A stretch of 48,367 nucleotides of DNA, taken from contig CAUYUJ010021060.1 of NCBI GenBank assembly GCA_963575745.1, forward strand, positions 323,289 to 371,655, written 5' to 3'. This DNA is from Prorocentrum cordatum (lineage: Eukaryota > Sar > Dinophyceae > Prorocentrales > Prorocentraceae). The notes below the pieces were generated by a model. It did no database searches, had not been told where the DNA came from, and saw only the letters and a list, made by a program, of their open reading frames with translations. This document shows, in pieces, positions 1 to 10,308 of the stretch; positions within the stretch are counted from its first letter, which is position 1, and every line of letters begins with the position of its first letter. The position numbers were made by a program, and so were the translations under genes.

Positions 1-440
1 GTCCCTCCCTCCCTCCTCCTCCTCTCCTCCTTTCTCCCTCCTCCTTTCCTCCTGCTCCTCCTCCTCCTCCTCCTCCTCCTCCTGTCCCCCCTCCCCCTCC
101 TCCCCCTCGTCCTCCCCTCTCCTCCCCTCTCCTCTTCCAACTCCTCCCCGTCCTCTTCTCCGCTTCTCCTTCTCCTCTTCTCCTGCCTCTCATCCTCCCC
201 ATCTTTCTTCACCTTATCCCTCCTTCCCGCTGTATCTCCCTCCCTCCCACCTCCTCTTCGTCCTCCTCTTCCTCCTCCTCCTTTTCTCCCTTCTCATCTT
301 CCTACTTTCCTCTCCTCCCTTCCTCCCTCCATTTCTTCATCCCTCCCTCCCCCCCTCCTCCCTTTCCCCTCCCCCCTCCTCCTCCTCCTCCTCCTCCTCC
401 TCCTCCTCCTCCTCCTCCTCCTCCTCCATCCCTTCTCCTT
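1..440. repeat. Polypyrimidine (TCC/CT) tract
   Basis: Almost pure C/T on the plus strand, with a clean (CTC)n run at about 377-427. The open frames across it are low-complexity Arg/Gly or Pro/Ser strings and do not look like genes. A long polypurine/polypyrimidine stretch like this can form triplex DNA; that is inference. Confidence 0.9.
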
Positions 441-519
441 ACTACTGGCACGCGTGTCAGGGCTCTTGCACAGAAAGGGGAGGGGGCGGAGGGGGCGCGC
501 TGGATGGGGTGATGGAAGG

Positions 520-2460
520 GGCACTCGGGATGGGGGGGCGGTGTCGTGCCGAAATAAAGAGATCGGGGCGGAGGGGGCGCGCTGGCTGGCGGGCGGGATG
601 ATGCACAGGGGGCGCTCGGGATGGGGAGGGCGGTGCCGTGCCGAAGTAAACGGGTCACGGCGGAGGGGCGGTGCCGCGCCGAAACAGAGGGGGGGTCTGG
701 GCGGAGGGGGAGCGCTGGCTGGCGGGTGGGGGGCGCGGGGGGGCGCGGGCGGATGGGGCGCGCTGGCTGGTGGGTGGGAGGATGCGGAGGGGCTATAGTA
801 AGGGGTCGGGGCGGGGCGGGGCGGAGGTGGCGGGGCGGAGGTGGCGCTCTAGCTGGTAGGCGTGGGATGCGAAACCAGCGCGCGGGGTGCGGGGGGCGGT
901 GCCGTGCCGAAATAAACGAATCGGGCCGGAGGGAGCGCTCTGGCTGGCTGGTGGGGGGATGCAGAAGGGGGCGCGCGGGATGGGGGGGGCAGTGCCGTGC
1001 CGAAATAAAAGGGTCGGGACGGGGTGGGCTCGCTGGCTGGCGCGTGGGGTGATGCAGGGGGGGCGCGCGGGATGGGGGGGGCGATGCCGCGCCGAAATAA
1101 AGATGTCGGGCCGGAGGGTGCGCGCTGACTGGTGGGTGGGGTGATGTGGAGGGGGCGCGCGGGATGGGAGGGGAACGGTGCCGTGCCGGAGTGAAAGGGT
1201 CGTGGCGGAAGGGGCGGCGCCGTGTCGAAATAAAAGTGTCGGTGCGGAGGGGGTGCACAGTCTGGCGGATGGGGGGGTGCGGAGGGGGCGCGGGCCGGAG
1301 GGGGCGCGCTAGCTGGCTGGTGGGAGGGATGCGGAGGGCCTGTAGTAAGGGGGGCAGCGGCTGGCTGGTAGGTGGGGGGCGCGGGAGATGCGCGCGGGGT
1401 GGGGGGGGGCGGTGCCGTGCCCAATTAAAAAGGGTCGTCGGGGCGGAGGGGGCGCGCTGGCTGGCGCGTGGGGTGACGCAAGGGGACCGCGCGGGATGGG
1501 GGGGCGGCGCCGTGCCGAAATAATTGGGTCGGGGCGGGGGGGGGGGGGGCCCGCCACGGGTTGAGGGAGTGGGGGGGGGGGCGCCGCGCCTGAAAGCGCC
1601 CGGTCGGGCAGGGGCGCGCGGGCGGGGCCGGGGGGGCGTGCCGAAATCAAGACATCGTAAGCGAGGGGGGCGCCGCTGGCTGGCGGGCGGGGGGCGGCGG
1701 CGCGGGGCCGAGCTTGGATGATATAATCGGGGGGGGGAACGCTGTGCGAAATCAAAACGAAGGCCGGAGGCGGAAGGGCCGCGCCGGCTGCCGGGCGGGG
1801 GGGGGCGCGGCGGGGGCGCGCGGGATTGGGGCGCGGTGCCGTGCCTAAATGTGCCGACATGACAGGGTCGGGGCGGGGGGGGCGCGCCGCTGGCGAGCGG
1901 GGGGGCGCTGGGGGCGGCGCGCGGTGGGGGGGTGCCAGCCCCGAAATGGAAGAGGGGGCGCGCCAGAAATCAAAAGATCGGAGCGGAAGGGAGCGCGCTC
2001 CGGCTGGTGGGCGGGGCGCGCGCGGAGGGAGCGCGGAGGGTTTCGGGGGGGAGCAGTGCCAAGTGAGAGGGTCGGTGCGGAGGGGGCGCGCTAGCTGGCG
2101 GGCGATGCCGTCGCGGGTGGGCGGGGGGGGGGGGGGGGGGCGAAATAAAGCGGCCTGGGCGGGGGGGGTGGCGCTCGCCGGCAGGGGGGCGGGGGGGCCG
2201 GCGGAGGGGGGGGGGGGGGGGGGAAAGGGAAGAGGAAAAGAGATTTTGGGGGGGGGCACTAACCGCCGAAATAAAAAAAGACGGCCAAGAGGTGGCGCGC
2301 CATCTCGCGGGCGGGCGGGGGCGGCGGCGAGGGGCGCGCGGGACGGGGGGGGCGCGCCGCGCCGAAGCCAGAAGGTTGGGGCGGAGGGGGCGCGCGGGCT
2401 GGCAGGGGGAGCGCAGAGGGGGCGCGCTGGATGGGGGGGGGCGTGCTGAAATACATTTCT
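520..2460 (+). repeat. GC-rich minisatellite, CCGAAATAAA core
   Basis: About 20 diverged units of roughly 60-110 bp. Each carries a core like GCCGTGCCGAAATAAA followed by a G-rich body (GGTCGGGGCGGAGGGGG, then GCGCGCTGGCTGGCGGG). Cores are seen near 547, 637, 677, 905, 995, 1090, 1228, 1415, 1512, 1630, 1850 and 2140. Units decay toward the right end. The same family returns at 10295-10790. Long frames across it have Gly/Arg or Pro/Arg composition and are repeat artefacts. Confidence 0.9.
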
Positions 2461-3245
2461 TTGGACGCGGGCTGGCGACTAGCCGCAGCCCCAGGCAAAG
2501 ACGACGAACGGCGAGGGCCCGAAAGGCCAAAATGGGACGAGGGACGGACCCAGGACACAAGACAGAGCCGACCGAAGGGGCCGACCGAAAAAAAAGGGGA
2601 CCGAAACCACGAGGGCCACAATCAGCAATGCCAGAGACACCGGCAGCAAGCGAGCAGTGCAACTGTTGGTCCTTTGCGGCAGCCGAGCTGCCAGCGCCAG
2701 GCACGAGTGCCCTTCGCACTTTGCTTTGAGCTTCGCCTCTCCTCCCCCATATAACAAAGACATACAAAGACAGGCTGCCGCAAACGCGAGCCAGACGCAA
2801 CGGGCGTCTGGTTCCGTCGCGGCTCGACGCTCGCGGTTGCAGCGGGGGCCACAAGGGCTCAAAGGGCGCAGGCAGCCACTCTCCAGACCTCTCCTGGGCG
2901 CCATGGGAGGACGGGATCAAACAAGAGAGACAAGGAAGCGAAGCTTTGTTGTTCTGCTGTCTCTTTGCAAGCCCGGGCGCGACATCGGCCCCGCGACTCC
3001 AGCGAAAGACCCGTGGGGGCCCATCCGGAAGGACAAACTGCTGGGGCGCGCCCAGGAGCCCAAGGGGCCCGGTCTCCGCGGGCCAAAAAAATCCCTGGCG
3101 AGGGGTTCGAGCACGGGGGCTACCCCCGCCTCACATTCCGGAAGAGAATGGATTCTCAGCCGCGGGGGTGCCCGCGCGAGGGCCCTCCCCCCCGGCGCAA
3201 CCAGAGGAGGAAAAGCGCGAGAGCCCAGATTGTAAGTGTAGCGCA
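2461..3245. other. Unique GC-rich stretch, nothing recognised
   Basis: Non-repetitive sequence between two minisatellites. Overlapping open frames on both strands (for example 2657-3235 plus and 2479-2904 minus) show no domain or motif I recognise. High GC alone explains their length. It could be an old element or intergenic spacer. Confidence 0.4.
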
Positions 3246-3249
3246 GCAG

Positions 3250-3890
3250 CCCTCAAGTAGTGGTTGCACCAGGGAGTTGTGCTGGGGGTTCTACTGGGAG
3301 TTGTACTAGGGAGGTGGACTAGTACTGGGGATTTGTACAGACAGTTGCACTAATGGAATTGCACGAGGGAGTTGTACTAGGGAGATGCACCAGAGAACTG
3401 TACTCATATTAGGGGATTGTAGTAGGGAGCTGCACTAAGGAATTGTACTAGTACCGCTTGTTCCAGGGAGTTGTACTAGGAATTGTACTAGGGGGTTGCG
3501 CTACGGAGTTGAGCCGGAGAGTTGTACTGGCGCAGTGGAATTGCACTGGGGAGCTGTACTCGAACTCTCAGGGGGTTGCGCTGCGGAGTTCTACTAGCAC
3601 TGGGAATGTACGCTAGTTGTCATTGGAAACTGCGCTCGGGGTTTGCACTAGTACTAGGTAGCTGTACTAGGATTTGTACTCGGCAGTTGCACTGAGGAGT
3701 TGCACTCAAGAGTTGTCCTTGTCGTAATATGGAGTTGTACCGGGGATTGCAGTGGAGGGTTGTGTTGAGGGCTTGTACTACTGATATGATACCAGCTCCA
3801 CTCTGATATTTGCACGGCAGGACAATGTGCTCACTAAGAGCAACTGCGCGGCCGTGCATGATAATACCAATCGTACTCAAATACTAATTG
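3250..3890 (+). repeat. GGAGTTGTACTAG minisatellite
   Basis: A degenerate tandem array of units about 12-25 bp long built on GGAGTTGTACTAGGG, with variants such as GAGTTGCACTAG and GGGGTTGCGCTACG. The unit recurs more than 20 times and fades toward 3890. It has clearly lower GC than the flanks. No gene is seen. Confidence 0.85.
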
Positions 3891-4660
3891 CACGGTAGTC
3901 GGAAAAGGCTCAGGGGCTCCAACGGCAACTCGCGCGCGGAAGCAACAAAGAAATCCATGCGCCGCCAGGGGTCCCGGGTTCAACGGGTCGCCGCGAAGGT
4001 TGACCCCCCGCGGAAAGAAGAATAACATATGGCCAGGGGGTGGGGGGTTCAGGCGTGAGTTGCGGGGCTGATGGCGCGACTGTGGCGCGGAAGGCTCAAC
4101 GATAACAACTGGTACTGTCTCATGGAATGGGGCCCTGGCCAGAGGGGCTCGGTTGGAGAGGTATATCCACGAGACCAGCATCGCACAGGCAGAGCACGCA
4201 ATCCTGACTATGTCAGGCCCTGGGGGGACAGACCGGGAAATAAGCTTGCAGAACGTACGGGTCCCCCACCTCCTCCCCCTATCATACAAACGACCACCCC
4301 CGATAAACTTCAAGGGCATCGTGGAGCCAATTTCGGCAAAATTAATCGCGAAAGATGAAAACATCATTCGGATGGGGGAAAGCATCAACTGCACTGGTCT
4401 GGTCAATGAGTACGACCGAACGGATAACTTCACGAGAACGAGGGCGCCGTCCATCCCGCATCTTTTCGAGCCTACCAATGGTGCCCTTGGCGCGGGGGCG
4501 ACCCTTGCACCCGTGCGTCGAATCTGCGACGTTTTCCCGGCCATGCCAGCCGCGTCGGTCGCAGAAAATAACATCGCAAAGTCTGCGCAGAGCATGGCCC
4601 CCTCCCGTGGGATTGGCGCAGTCGGTTCGAAGCAGATGCCGTTTCGAAACAGACCTGGAC
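3891..4660. other. Transition region with a LINE ORF1 scrap
   Basis: Both strands are open here (minus 3834-4595; plus 4072-4758), but neither translation matches a family I know. The only supportable content is a short stretch of LINE ORF1 homology at 4213-4270 (minus). The rest may be 3' flank of the LINE to the right or remains of another copy. Confidence 0.35.
4213..4270 (-). pseudogene. Fragment of a second LINE ORF1 (zinc-finger start)
   Basis: The minus strand here aligns with the ORF1 start of the main LINE at 10087-10148: both read GTACGTTCTGCAAG followed by TTTCCC(C)GGTC. The protein reads RTFCK here and CTFCK in the main copy, so one Cys of the putative zinc knuckle is lost. No downstream ORF1 sequence follows, so this is a truncated scrap of a related LINE in the same orientation. 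Confidence 0.45.
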
Positions 4661-4662
4661 CA

Positions 4663-5142
4663 TCAACTTACACCACGAAACCCACCCGTGCAGGGGCCCC
4701 AAATATGCTCATGCAGAGCCCCTTTCCGAGCACCTGGGAGGAGCAGAGAAGGGGTTGAGGAGACAGTGGGGTCATAATCAGCTTGCCAAACATCCTCGGG
4801 CAGCTTGAAGATCCAAGCCGCACAGTTCCCGATGCATTGCGCGACATCCTGATTGCCCTCATAAGGTTGAACAGCAGAGGCGCGACTATGAGAGCGGATA
4901 TAAGTCAAACGAATATAGTGATAGCCCATATCAGAAGCAAAACGGTGGACCTCTCGCCACAGAGAGCAATGGACAGCCCATCCGTGGGTAGTGGCATCGA
5001 AACCCAGTTGACACTTGCGAATCAAATACTGTGCATCAGTGACGTATTCATATACAGGCAAGGAGAAGAATGCGAAAGGTAAAAGTCGAAAGCGTACAGC
5101 TCCGAACTTGGAACATCCTGAGCCATGATGGGTCTGCCCCAT
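4663..5142 (-). pseudogene. LINE RNase H domain
   Basis: The frame contains VYEYVTDAQYLIRKC, in which the Asp fits an RNase H catalytic position (usually TD..Y.V). It then has LW.EVHR and, about 45 residues on, IRLTYIRSHS, the position of the usual VK.H/VKSH strand. A Gly-Asn followed by Ala residues (GNCAAW) matches the final GN..AD segment, but its Asp is missing. In LINEs this domain removes the RNA strand after first-strand synthesis. It is the last recognisable domain of the element. The final catalytic Asp appears lost, and upstream frames are broken, so it cannot be made as part of a full protein. Confidence 0.6.
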
Positions 5143-5197
5143 AGGCCGAAGAATTCACCCGAGATGCAGAATGCGAACACACGAGGCATCCCGCCAA

Positions 5198-5905
5198 TCA
5201 GGTAAGCGGTGATGGTCCACGAATACCTGAACCGTCGCCGTAGGCGGGCGACGTGAATAGGGGGCCCTCAAGAGCAACTTCCCACGCAGGCTCAGGAAAG
5301 GAAGGAGAGAGATAGTGGGGGCAACGCGGGTCAGGAACCAGTGCTGAGGTCCAGACAGGATTATTCCTATACTGTTCCCTGCAAGGCATAAGGGCTGGCG
5401 AGACTCCAAACCAGTGCCGAAAGTCTGACAGGCCATCGCATTCATAGAAGGCGTGGAAGATCGGATTAACAAGGATCAGACCACACAGAGGACACTGGTG
5501 CTTAAATATATACCCCCTGAAAAGAAGGCACGCAAAGCACGATTCTGGAGATCGCCCCGCCCCGGGGTTTTCTTGCTGAGCAAGGCCCTGAGGGGTCCAG
5601 GAAGAAGGGCCCAACAAGACGGCGATGCAGTGGGTGCCTGTCTGACGCCTGCTGCCAGGCCCAGACGTGGGCAGCTCAAAGACTGACTCCCATAGCGGCA
5701 TGCCAGACTGCCGGGGATTCGACAGACCGAACAATCCTGAGCAAGGCAGCCACCAAAATAGCTCCTGGGCCCTGGGGTGACGCCCAAGGTGTCTGATGGG
5801 TGACTGCGTGAATGGCCTCCTACGAAAAGCGATCAATATTACCCCGTGGTAGTAAAGACATCCACCTAGACACAGTCCACAGACGAACCGCTTCGGCGCG
5901 AGCAT
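5198..5905 (-). pseudogene. LINE ORF2 C-terminal part with CPLC/H..EC motif
   Basis: This 235-codon frame contains CPLCGLILVNPIFHAFYEC, the Cys-x2-Cys ... His-x4-Cys pattern found between RT and RNase H in many dinoflagellate LINEs. It is probably a zinc-binding site. Downstream the protein is Pro-rich. An overlapping frame at 5820-6068 reads DLALSGVADPALDARAEAVRLW, which fits the preceding helical region, so at least one frameshift falls near 5900. No catalytic residues are expected here. Assignment rests on order and motif spacing. Confidence 0.55.
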
Positions 5906-6003
5906 CTAAGGCTGGGTCAGCCACTCCTGACAAGGCTAAATCCATGGTGGCGGATCGGCACTTACCAGTGCCAAGACTGGCATGATGAACTCTTCGGATC
6001 TGC

Positions 6004-6375
6004 TTAATCTGGCAAGTATTGAAAATCAATGCCGGAAGTGACCGTCGGACGACGGTTCGCATTGACAATGCCCTGGACCTGGGCCCCTGCGCGCCGTAAT
6101 CTGAAAAGACGGCGGGCCTTCTGCGCTGCCTTCTGCATCCTAGGCTTCAGCGCAAGACGAGGGCGGCGGCCGCGACGAACCCGGAAGTCGACGCCTAGGT
6201 TCCTGCAGAAGAAACGCACAGCACCACGAAGCCGAGGCGTCTCAGCTGCGGTTCTTCTGACTAAGGATGCATCCGACGCAAGGAGCGCCAACTTTGGCTC
6301 GGAAAGGAATAGGTGGGCACAGTATGCCAACTTACTCATGAAGAGGTGCGAGGCACTTGGGTCCGCGCGCATCAC
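6004..6375 (-). pseudogene. LINE RT thumb/connection region
   Basis: The translation holds FRVRRGRRPR, QKAAQKARRLFRLRRAGAQ and IVNANRRPTVTSG. This matches the basic helical segment after the RT palm in dinoflagellate LINEs (LGVDF..GRR, then ARRL.RLRRAGA, then a turn with P..T.G). It overlaps the RT frame by a few bases in a different frame, which marks a frameshift near 6372. It probably helped bind the template-primer duplex. Confidence 0.65.
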
Positions 6376-7213
6376 CTAAGCTTCGGGCCCGATCCCAAGG
6401 TCTGAACGTCATCAGCTACCAATCCCATATGCAATTCTGGGTATACACGAAGTAAGGAGTCCAGCTCTAGCAGAGGCATGATGCGCATAAACAAATCAGC
6501 AAGGGAGCAATCAGCAACGATAACAATAGCGACAGACATCCATGCTCCGACGAGTCGGCGCGCAGTGAGCATGCGTGGAAAGCGACGCAAACCCCGCGGC
6601 ACTCTCAAGAGGGCGGGGTTGAACTGAAACTGCGAACGCCGCTGGATGTGCAAGCGGCGCCGAACCTGCTCGAAAGCCTTCTCTCTATCCAAGAAGAGGG
6701 CCCAAACATACAGGCCAAGTGGCGCGGCATACTCAGCCAGAACGCTCATGCGCCACGCGCGCCGTTGACAGGAATGGTCGCGCACCCCATATACATACGG
6801 TCGCGTGTGACGCTGAGCCCACGAAATGCCATCAGCGCGCCTAATGCGTCGGGCGCCAGCGCGCACGAGGGCGGTGAACAAGGCGACAGCGCGCCCGCCA
6901 CCGTCAAGCACGGGCAAAAGGTTAACTGCAAACCTGGCCAGGACAGGCGGGAAACGCCCAAGACGTAGGATAGCAACACAAGGCTTGAACATTGATAACA
7001 GGGACCCGTCCGAAAGCCACACGCGGCGCCGAGGGTGATACAAGTAATGTCCGACCGACGTGCGAGCCCGATATCTGCGACGCATCCCGCGGCGGCGTTC
7101 CAGGGGCGGCATAGGCAAGGATGCGAGGTCATCAGGTAGGACAGATGGCAAGGACAGACCCTCGCAAGGATCGGGGCACTGGCCAACAAGTGGCATGGGC
7201 TTCCACGTTGCAT
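6372..7213 (-). pseudogene. LINE reverse transcriptase palm
   Basis: The 274-codon frame shows RT motif A as ALFLDREKAFEQV (catalytic Asp codon 6689-6687), the usual F(L)D..KAF.(H/Q)V of LINE RTs. It then has VADCSLADLFMRIMPL, equivalent to motif B (normally G..QG/GC), and motif C as GLVADDVQT (6419-6393), with the double Asp in place of the commoner YADD/YVDD. The finger region before residue 90 is weakly conserved. The palm frame is intact, but the neighbours are out of frame, so it is a pseudogene fragment. It would have made cDNA by target-primed reverse transcription. Confidence 0.8.
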
Positions 7214-7390
7214 GCCAGAACTGTTCTCGCGCCTTACGCGGTGATCAGCAGCGCCGCAAGGGGGTCGTTAATGGCGATATTCTGAATAACATCAAATGCG
7301 TTCCATGGCGTACCACCCTTGACGAATCGGCGCGCAGCAGACCCCCCCACATAACACACACACATGATCCTGATGCGTTAAATGTGGCAA

Positions 7391-7625
7391 CAGTTTCGCA
7401 GATGGAGGGCGGGTGGTTTTCAAACTGTGACTCTGGCCTTGCCGCCGCTCTTTTTTTTTTGCAATCGCAAGAGTTTCGCGAGGTGAGGGCAGGTGGATTT
7501 CAACATGTGGCTCTCGCCTTAGCGCCACGCACATTCGTTTAATTTGTTTGGCAAGAGCTTCATGGATTGAGGGCCGCGCGTTTTCAAGATGTGGCTCTCG
7601 CCTTAGCGCCGCGCACATTCGTTAG
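7391..7625 (+). repeat. 80-bp minisatellite, 3 units inside the LINE
   Basis: Three units of about 80 bp begin near 7391, 7468 and 7553. The shared core is TGGCTCTCGCCTTAGCGCCG followed by CGCACATTCG, preceded by TTCGCGGATTGAGGGCGGGT-like sequence. The first unit is the most diverged and holds a T10 run at 7450-7459. The same unit occurs four more times at 10908-11220. The block interrupts the LINE between endonuclease and RT. Confidence 0.85.
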
Positions 7626-7989
7626 GAAACCTTGCAAGAGTTACATGTGGCAGAGGCTGTCTCCCCCAGTGCCGATGCCATCTCAGACGGCGGCGGATTC
7701 TTCAGCCCGGGAAGAGAGCCTAGATCTAGATGCTGAGGGGGGGGGGGGGGGGCTCTCGTCTGGGCGGATAATAGCGCCTGCCGCGGCTGAGCAGGCTTCC
7801 CACGACTGCCTATCCACTAGATACAGAGGGCCTCCAAGACGACCGGCAAGCAATCGCCGAAGCTTGCCCTCGAAGGAAGCAACGGCGCCTCCAGGAAACA
7901 ACGATGCAACCGAAACCCGCGCGGCGGTGGAATTCCCACCCCGCTTCCCACGTGCGCTGGGGTCGGGGAGGTGATGGGGGCCAACCAAC

Positions 7990-8824
7990 TCAGCCGCAGA
8001 CGACTTAAACCGCTAAGATGTCTGCCTCTCGACCTCAGGAACGGAATCGATCTCGCCGCCCGTCTGCGGGAACCAATCCCAAGGGGGCGGGCAGGGGGGG
8101 CGCCCGATGAGACGCTGGACTGGGGTAACAGGAGGCCTCCGACATGCAGGTGCCAGATCCTTGCCCGCCGATCCCTTGATGCGCAGAGCCACTGGCTGGT
8201 GCTCGGGGATCGCGGCGCATCAGAGAATTTCGCGAGTAGCTGCATGCAAGACATGGCGGGCCACGAGATAATCGATATAAGAGAAACCACCACCACTCTC
8301 ATGCGCATTTCAACTAGGGGCAATCACGCTGCCGCCAACGAGCTCAAGATAACCTGTTGCCTCTCAGTCTTCTACGGCCATATTCCAATCAGCGGAGATG
8401 AAGTAGGGGGGCCGATGGCGCGAACGACAGATGCCGCCCGCATGAGCAACTGCGCATTGCGATCAGCTGACCCTTCCCCAGCGCGCAGATAGAGACTTAG
8501 CCCTGGCACACCCATGTCTACCAATCCGTGCCAGAGCTTGAGAATACATCGCTCATGGGGGATGTAATACCACAATGAGGTCCAAGGGGATGTCCGAAAA
8601 TCAATTGAAGTACTGGGAAAACCAGGGCAAACCCAGAGCTGATTCCACCCTCAGACGCACGCACGGACGGATGCACGCGCGCGCATGCCCAGGCGGCGAG
8701 CACTTTTCGCAGCGGCCTCAAGACCCTCAGCAGAACGAGAAAGTTCCTGAAGACCTACTGCATCAATGGGGCAAGTGTGGGCGTCCAAATAACTCTCAGC
8801 GCTTATCCAACTCGTGACATTGAT
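7990..8824 (-). pseudogene. LINE EEP-type endonuclease domain
   Basis: Reading the minus strand through frameshifts gives the normal order of an exonuclease-endonuclease-phosphatase domain. INVTSWISAE (from 8824) is the first strand with the metal-site Asn; DAVGLQE is the LQE motif with catalytic Glu; GLSLYLRAGEG..RNAQLL (about 8519-8430) is a core strand and helix; FISADWNM (Asp-Trp-Asn codons 8390-8382) is the catalytic DWN; and YIDYLVARHVL (about 8279) is the IDYF/V strand. Stop codons follow the DWN block at two places. The enzyme would have nicked target DNA to prime integration. It is inactive here. Confidence 0.75.
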
Positions 8825-8829
8825 CGATC

Positions 8830-10165
8830 GCAGGGCCCAAGAGTGACGACCATGACTTACGTCTGGCTGCCCCTTCCCACGGCTGCAATCCTGACGGACC
8901 CGATGAGGCCCCGGCGCCGCAGGTGGTGCCATCGTCCAGATCATTAATGCTGTCAGGAAGAATCTCATCACAACCGTTGGGGGAAGAGTCGGCCCTCTGC
9001 TCGGAAGCGAGAGACGGTTGCTCGCGAGGCGCCTGGGCAGCTTCTCGCGAAGGTGACGCGCCCACTCTGGAAACGGGACGAGGATCGATTCCCGTGGAAA
9101 CTGCCGCTGCAACTGCTGGCGCACCCACGGCCCGCCGCGACGCTGCTGCCGACGCGGGCCGAGAAGGCGAGCGAGGAGGCCGAGCGGCAGGGCGATCCAA
9201 AGCAGGAGTGAACTGAACCGCAGCGGATAACTCAACCGTCTGTCCCAAGGCACGAGCAACCTCAGGGATCTGTCTGGAGGACTTGGGCAGGTTCTTGAGG
9301 AGGGTCTTACAAACGTCTGACAAGTCGCTGGAACCTGGCCCAACAACAGGCTCTGGAACTGGGAGGGTATCGAGATGACTCTGCCGCGCTTCGCATTCTG
9401 TCTGGAAGCGCTCCCGTTTGACCTCCCACGAACCTTTTCTAGCAAGAATGTCGGGCAATTCCTGCTCAATCTGATCCAAGGTGGCATCGGCCTTGGCCTC
9501 CCACGAACCTTTTCTAGCAAGAATGTCGGGCAATTCCTGCTCAATCTGATCCAAGGTGGCATCGGCCTTCTCCACCTTGCTAGTAGACCACCAAACTCGT
9601 TGGGACAAACGAGCACGCTGCTGTGGAATGGAGAGCACGGGTGTCTTCTTCTCACTGGCATCAGCAAGCTCGGACTGGAGGTTGTCGGCATCTTGCTGAT
9701 TTCGAAAAGAAGCAGGAAGACTTCGAAGGTTCTCAAGATAAGACTGCTTAGTCTTTAAGAAAGGCTTCCTGACCGGCAACCGCGACCATTGGATCATCAC
9801 GCTGGGCAGAGGGGCCGTCGCTGTCAACAACGTCATCCTCTCCTCCGAGATCTTCATCATATACATCAGACCCACAACGTGCCTGGACAGCATCAGGCAG
9901 TAGAGCATCAATGAAAGACTCATAGAAGAAGGGCTGCTCGGGATCAGAAGACGATGGACGAACAACAGCGGCGGCAGCAGCAAGAGCCACCCCTCCCGCG
10001 GCGTCGGCCGTCCCACGAGTCTTTCCCTTCTTGCTCTTTCCCTTTGTCCGTCCTTGTCCTTCTCCTTGTCCCGCTTGTCTTTGGGCTTTGTCCTGGGGAA
10101 ACCGACCGGGGAAACAGGCCTTGCAGAACGTACAGGTCCTGCGGGGATTGGAGATGAGCAAGCAA
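8830..10165 (-). pseudogene. LINE ORF1 region: Cys motif, linker and coiled coil
   Basis: From 10165 the frame reads PRRTCTFCKACFPGRF, a C-x2-C-x2-C knuckle, then a Lys/Arg/Gln-rich linker and an acidic stretch. At about 9750-9785 the good frame switches. It continues as LKTKQSYLENLRSLP..., SELADASEKK and a Glu/Leu-rich helix with heptad-like spacing, probably a coiled coil for oligomerisation and RNA binding. A Ser/Pro/Ala-rich tail leads into the endonuclease. It contains an exact 75-bp duplication. Assignment rests on position and composition. Confidence 0.6.
9422..9571 (-). repeat. Exact 75-bp tandem duplication in LINE ORF1
   Basis: Two copies, 9422-9494 and 9497-9569, match at all 73 compared bases with an offset of 75 bp. 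The offset keeps the frame and doubles a 25-residue coiled-coil segment (KADATLDQIEQELPDILARK then GSWE). Identity of the copies in an otherwise decayed element suggests a recent duplication. Confidence 0.95.
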
Positions 10166-10286
10166 GGTAGGGAGGCATACCGCGCGCGCGCGAGGGACGC
10201 GCGAGGTCAGCTGTCGACCGAGGGCGGGCTCTCGAGCCCGTCCCTCGGCAGCAACCGCGCTCCAAGCCTCAGGGCAAGGTTTGGGA

Positions 10287-10308
10287 CTTGAACCAAAATG
10301 GCTACGGA
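10287..10308 (-). other. DinoSL (dinoflagellate spliced leader) relic
   Basis: The minus strand reads TCCGTAGCCATTTTGG then TTCAAG. The DinoSL consensus is the same apart from a C at the first base of TTCAAG, so 21 of 22 bases match. It lies just upstream of LINE ORF1 and directly abuts minisatellite sequence. This is what retro-integration of a trans-spliced mRNA would leave, and it fixes the 5' end of the LINE at 10308. Confidence 0.85.

Larger units (their letters stand above)
4663..10308 (-). mobile_element. Decayed LINE-type retrotransposon with DinoSL relic
   Basis: A single non-LTR retrotransposon can be followed on the minus strand in the normal order. It has a spliced-leader relic at the 5' end (10308-10287), ORF1 with a Cys motif and coiled coil (10165-8830), an EEP endonuclease (8824 to about 7990), reverse transcriptase (7213-6372), a thumb/connection region (6375-6004), a Cys-His region (5905-5198) and RNase H (5142-4663). 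Many frameshifts and stops separate the blocks, so it is dead. A block of 80-bp minisatellite (7391-7625) sits between endonuclease and RT. No poly(A) tail or target-site duplication could be fixed, so the 3' end is approximate. Confidence 0.85.

Noticed and set aside
2524-2536. GGCCAAAATGGGAC as an antisense DinoSL relic
   Set aside because: Matches only about 10 central bases; both ends differ.
4072-4758. Plus-strand open frame of about 228 codons (TTGTVSWNGALARG, ERYIHETSIAQAEH, ...) that looks protein-like
   Set aside because: No family match, no Met start, and part of it is antisense to LINE ORF1 homology at 4213-4270.
7391-7625. CRISPR-like array (regular 80-bp spacing)
   Set aside because: Repeat and spacer are not distinct, only three units, eukaryotic context; it is an ordinary minisatellite.
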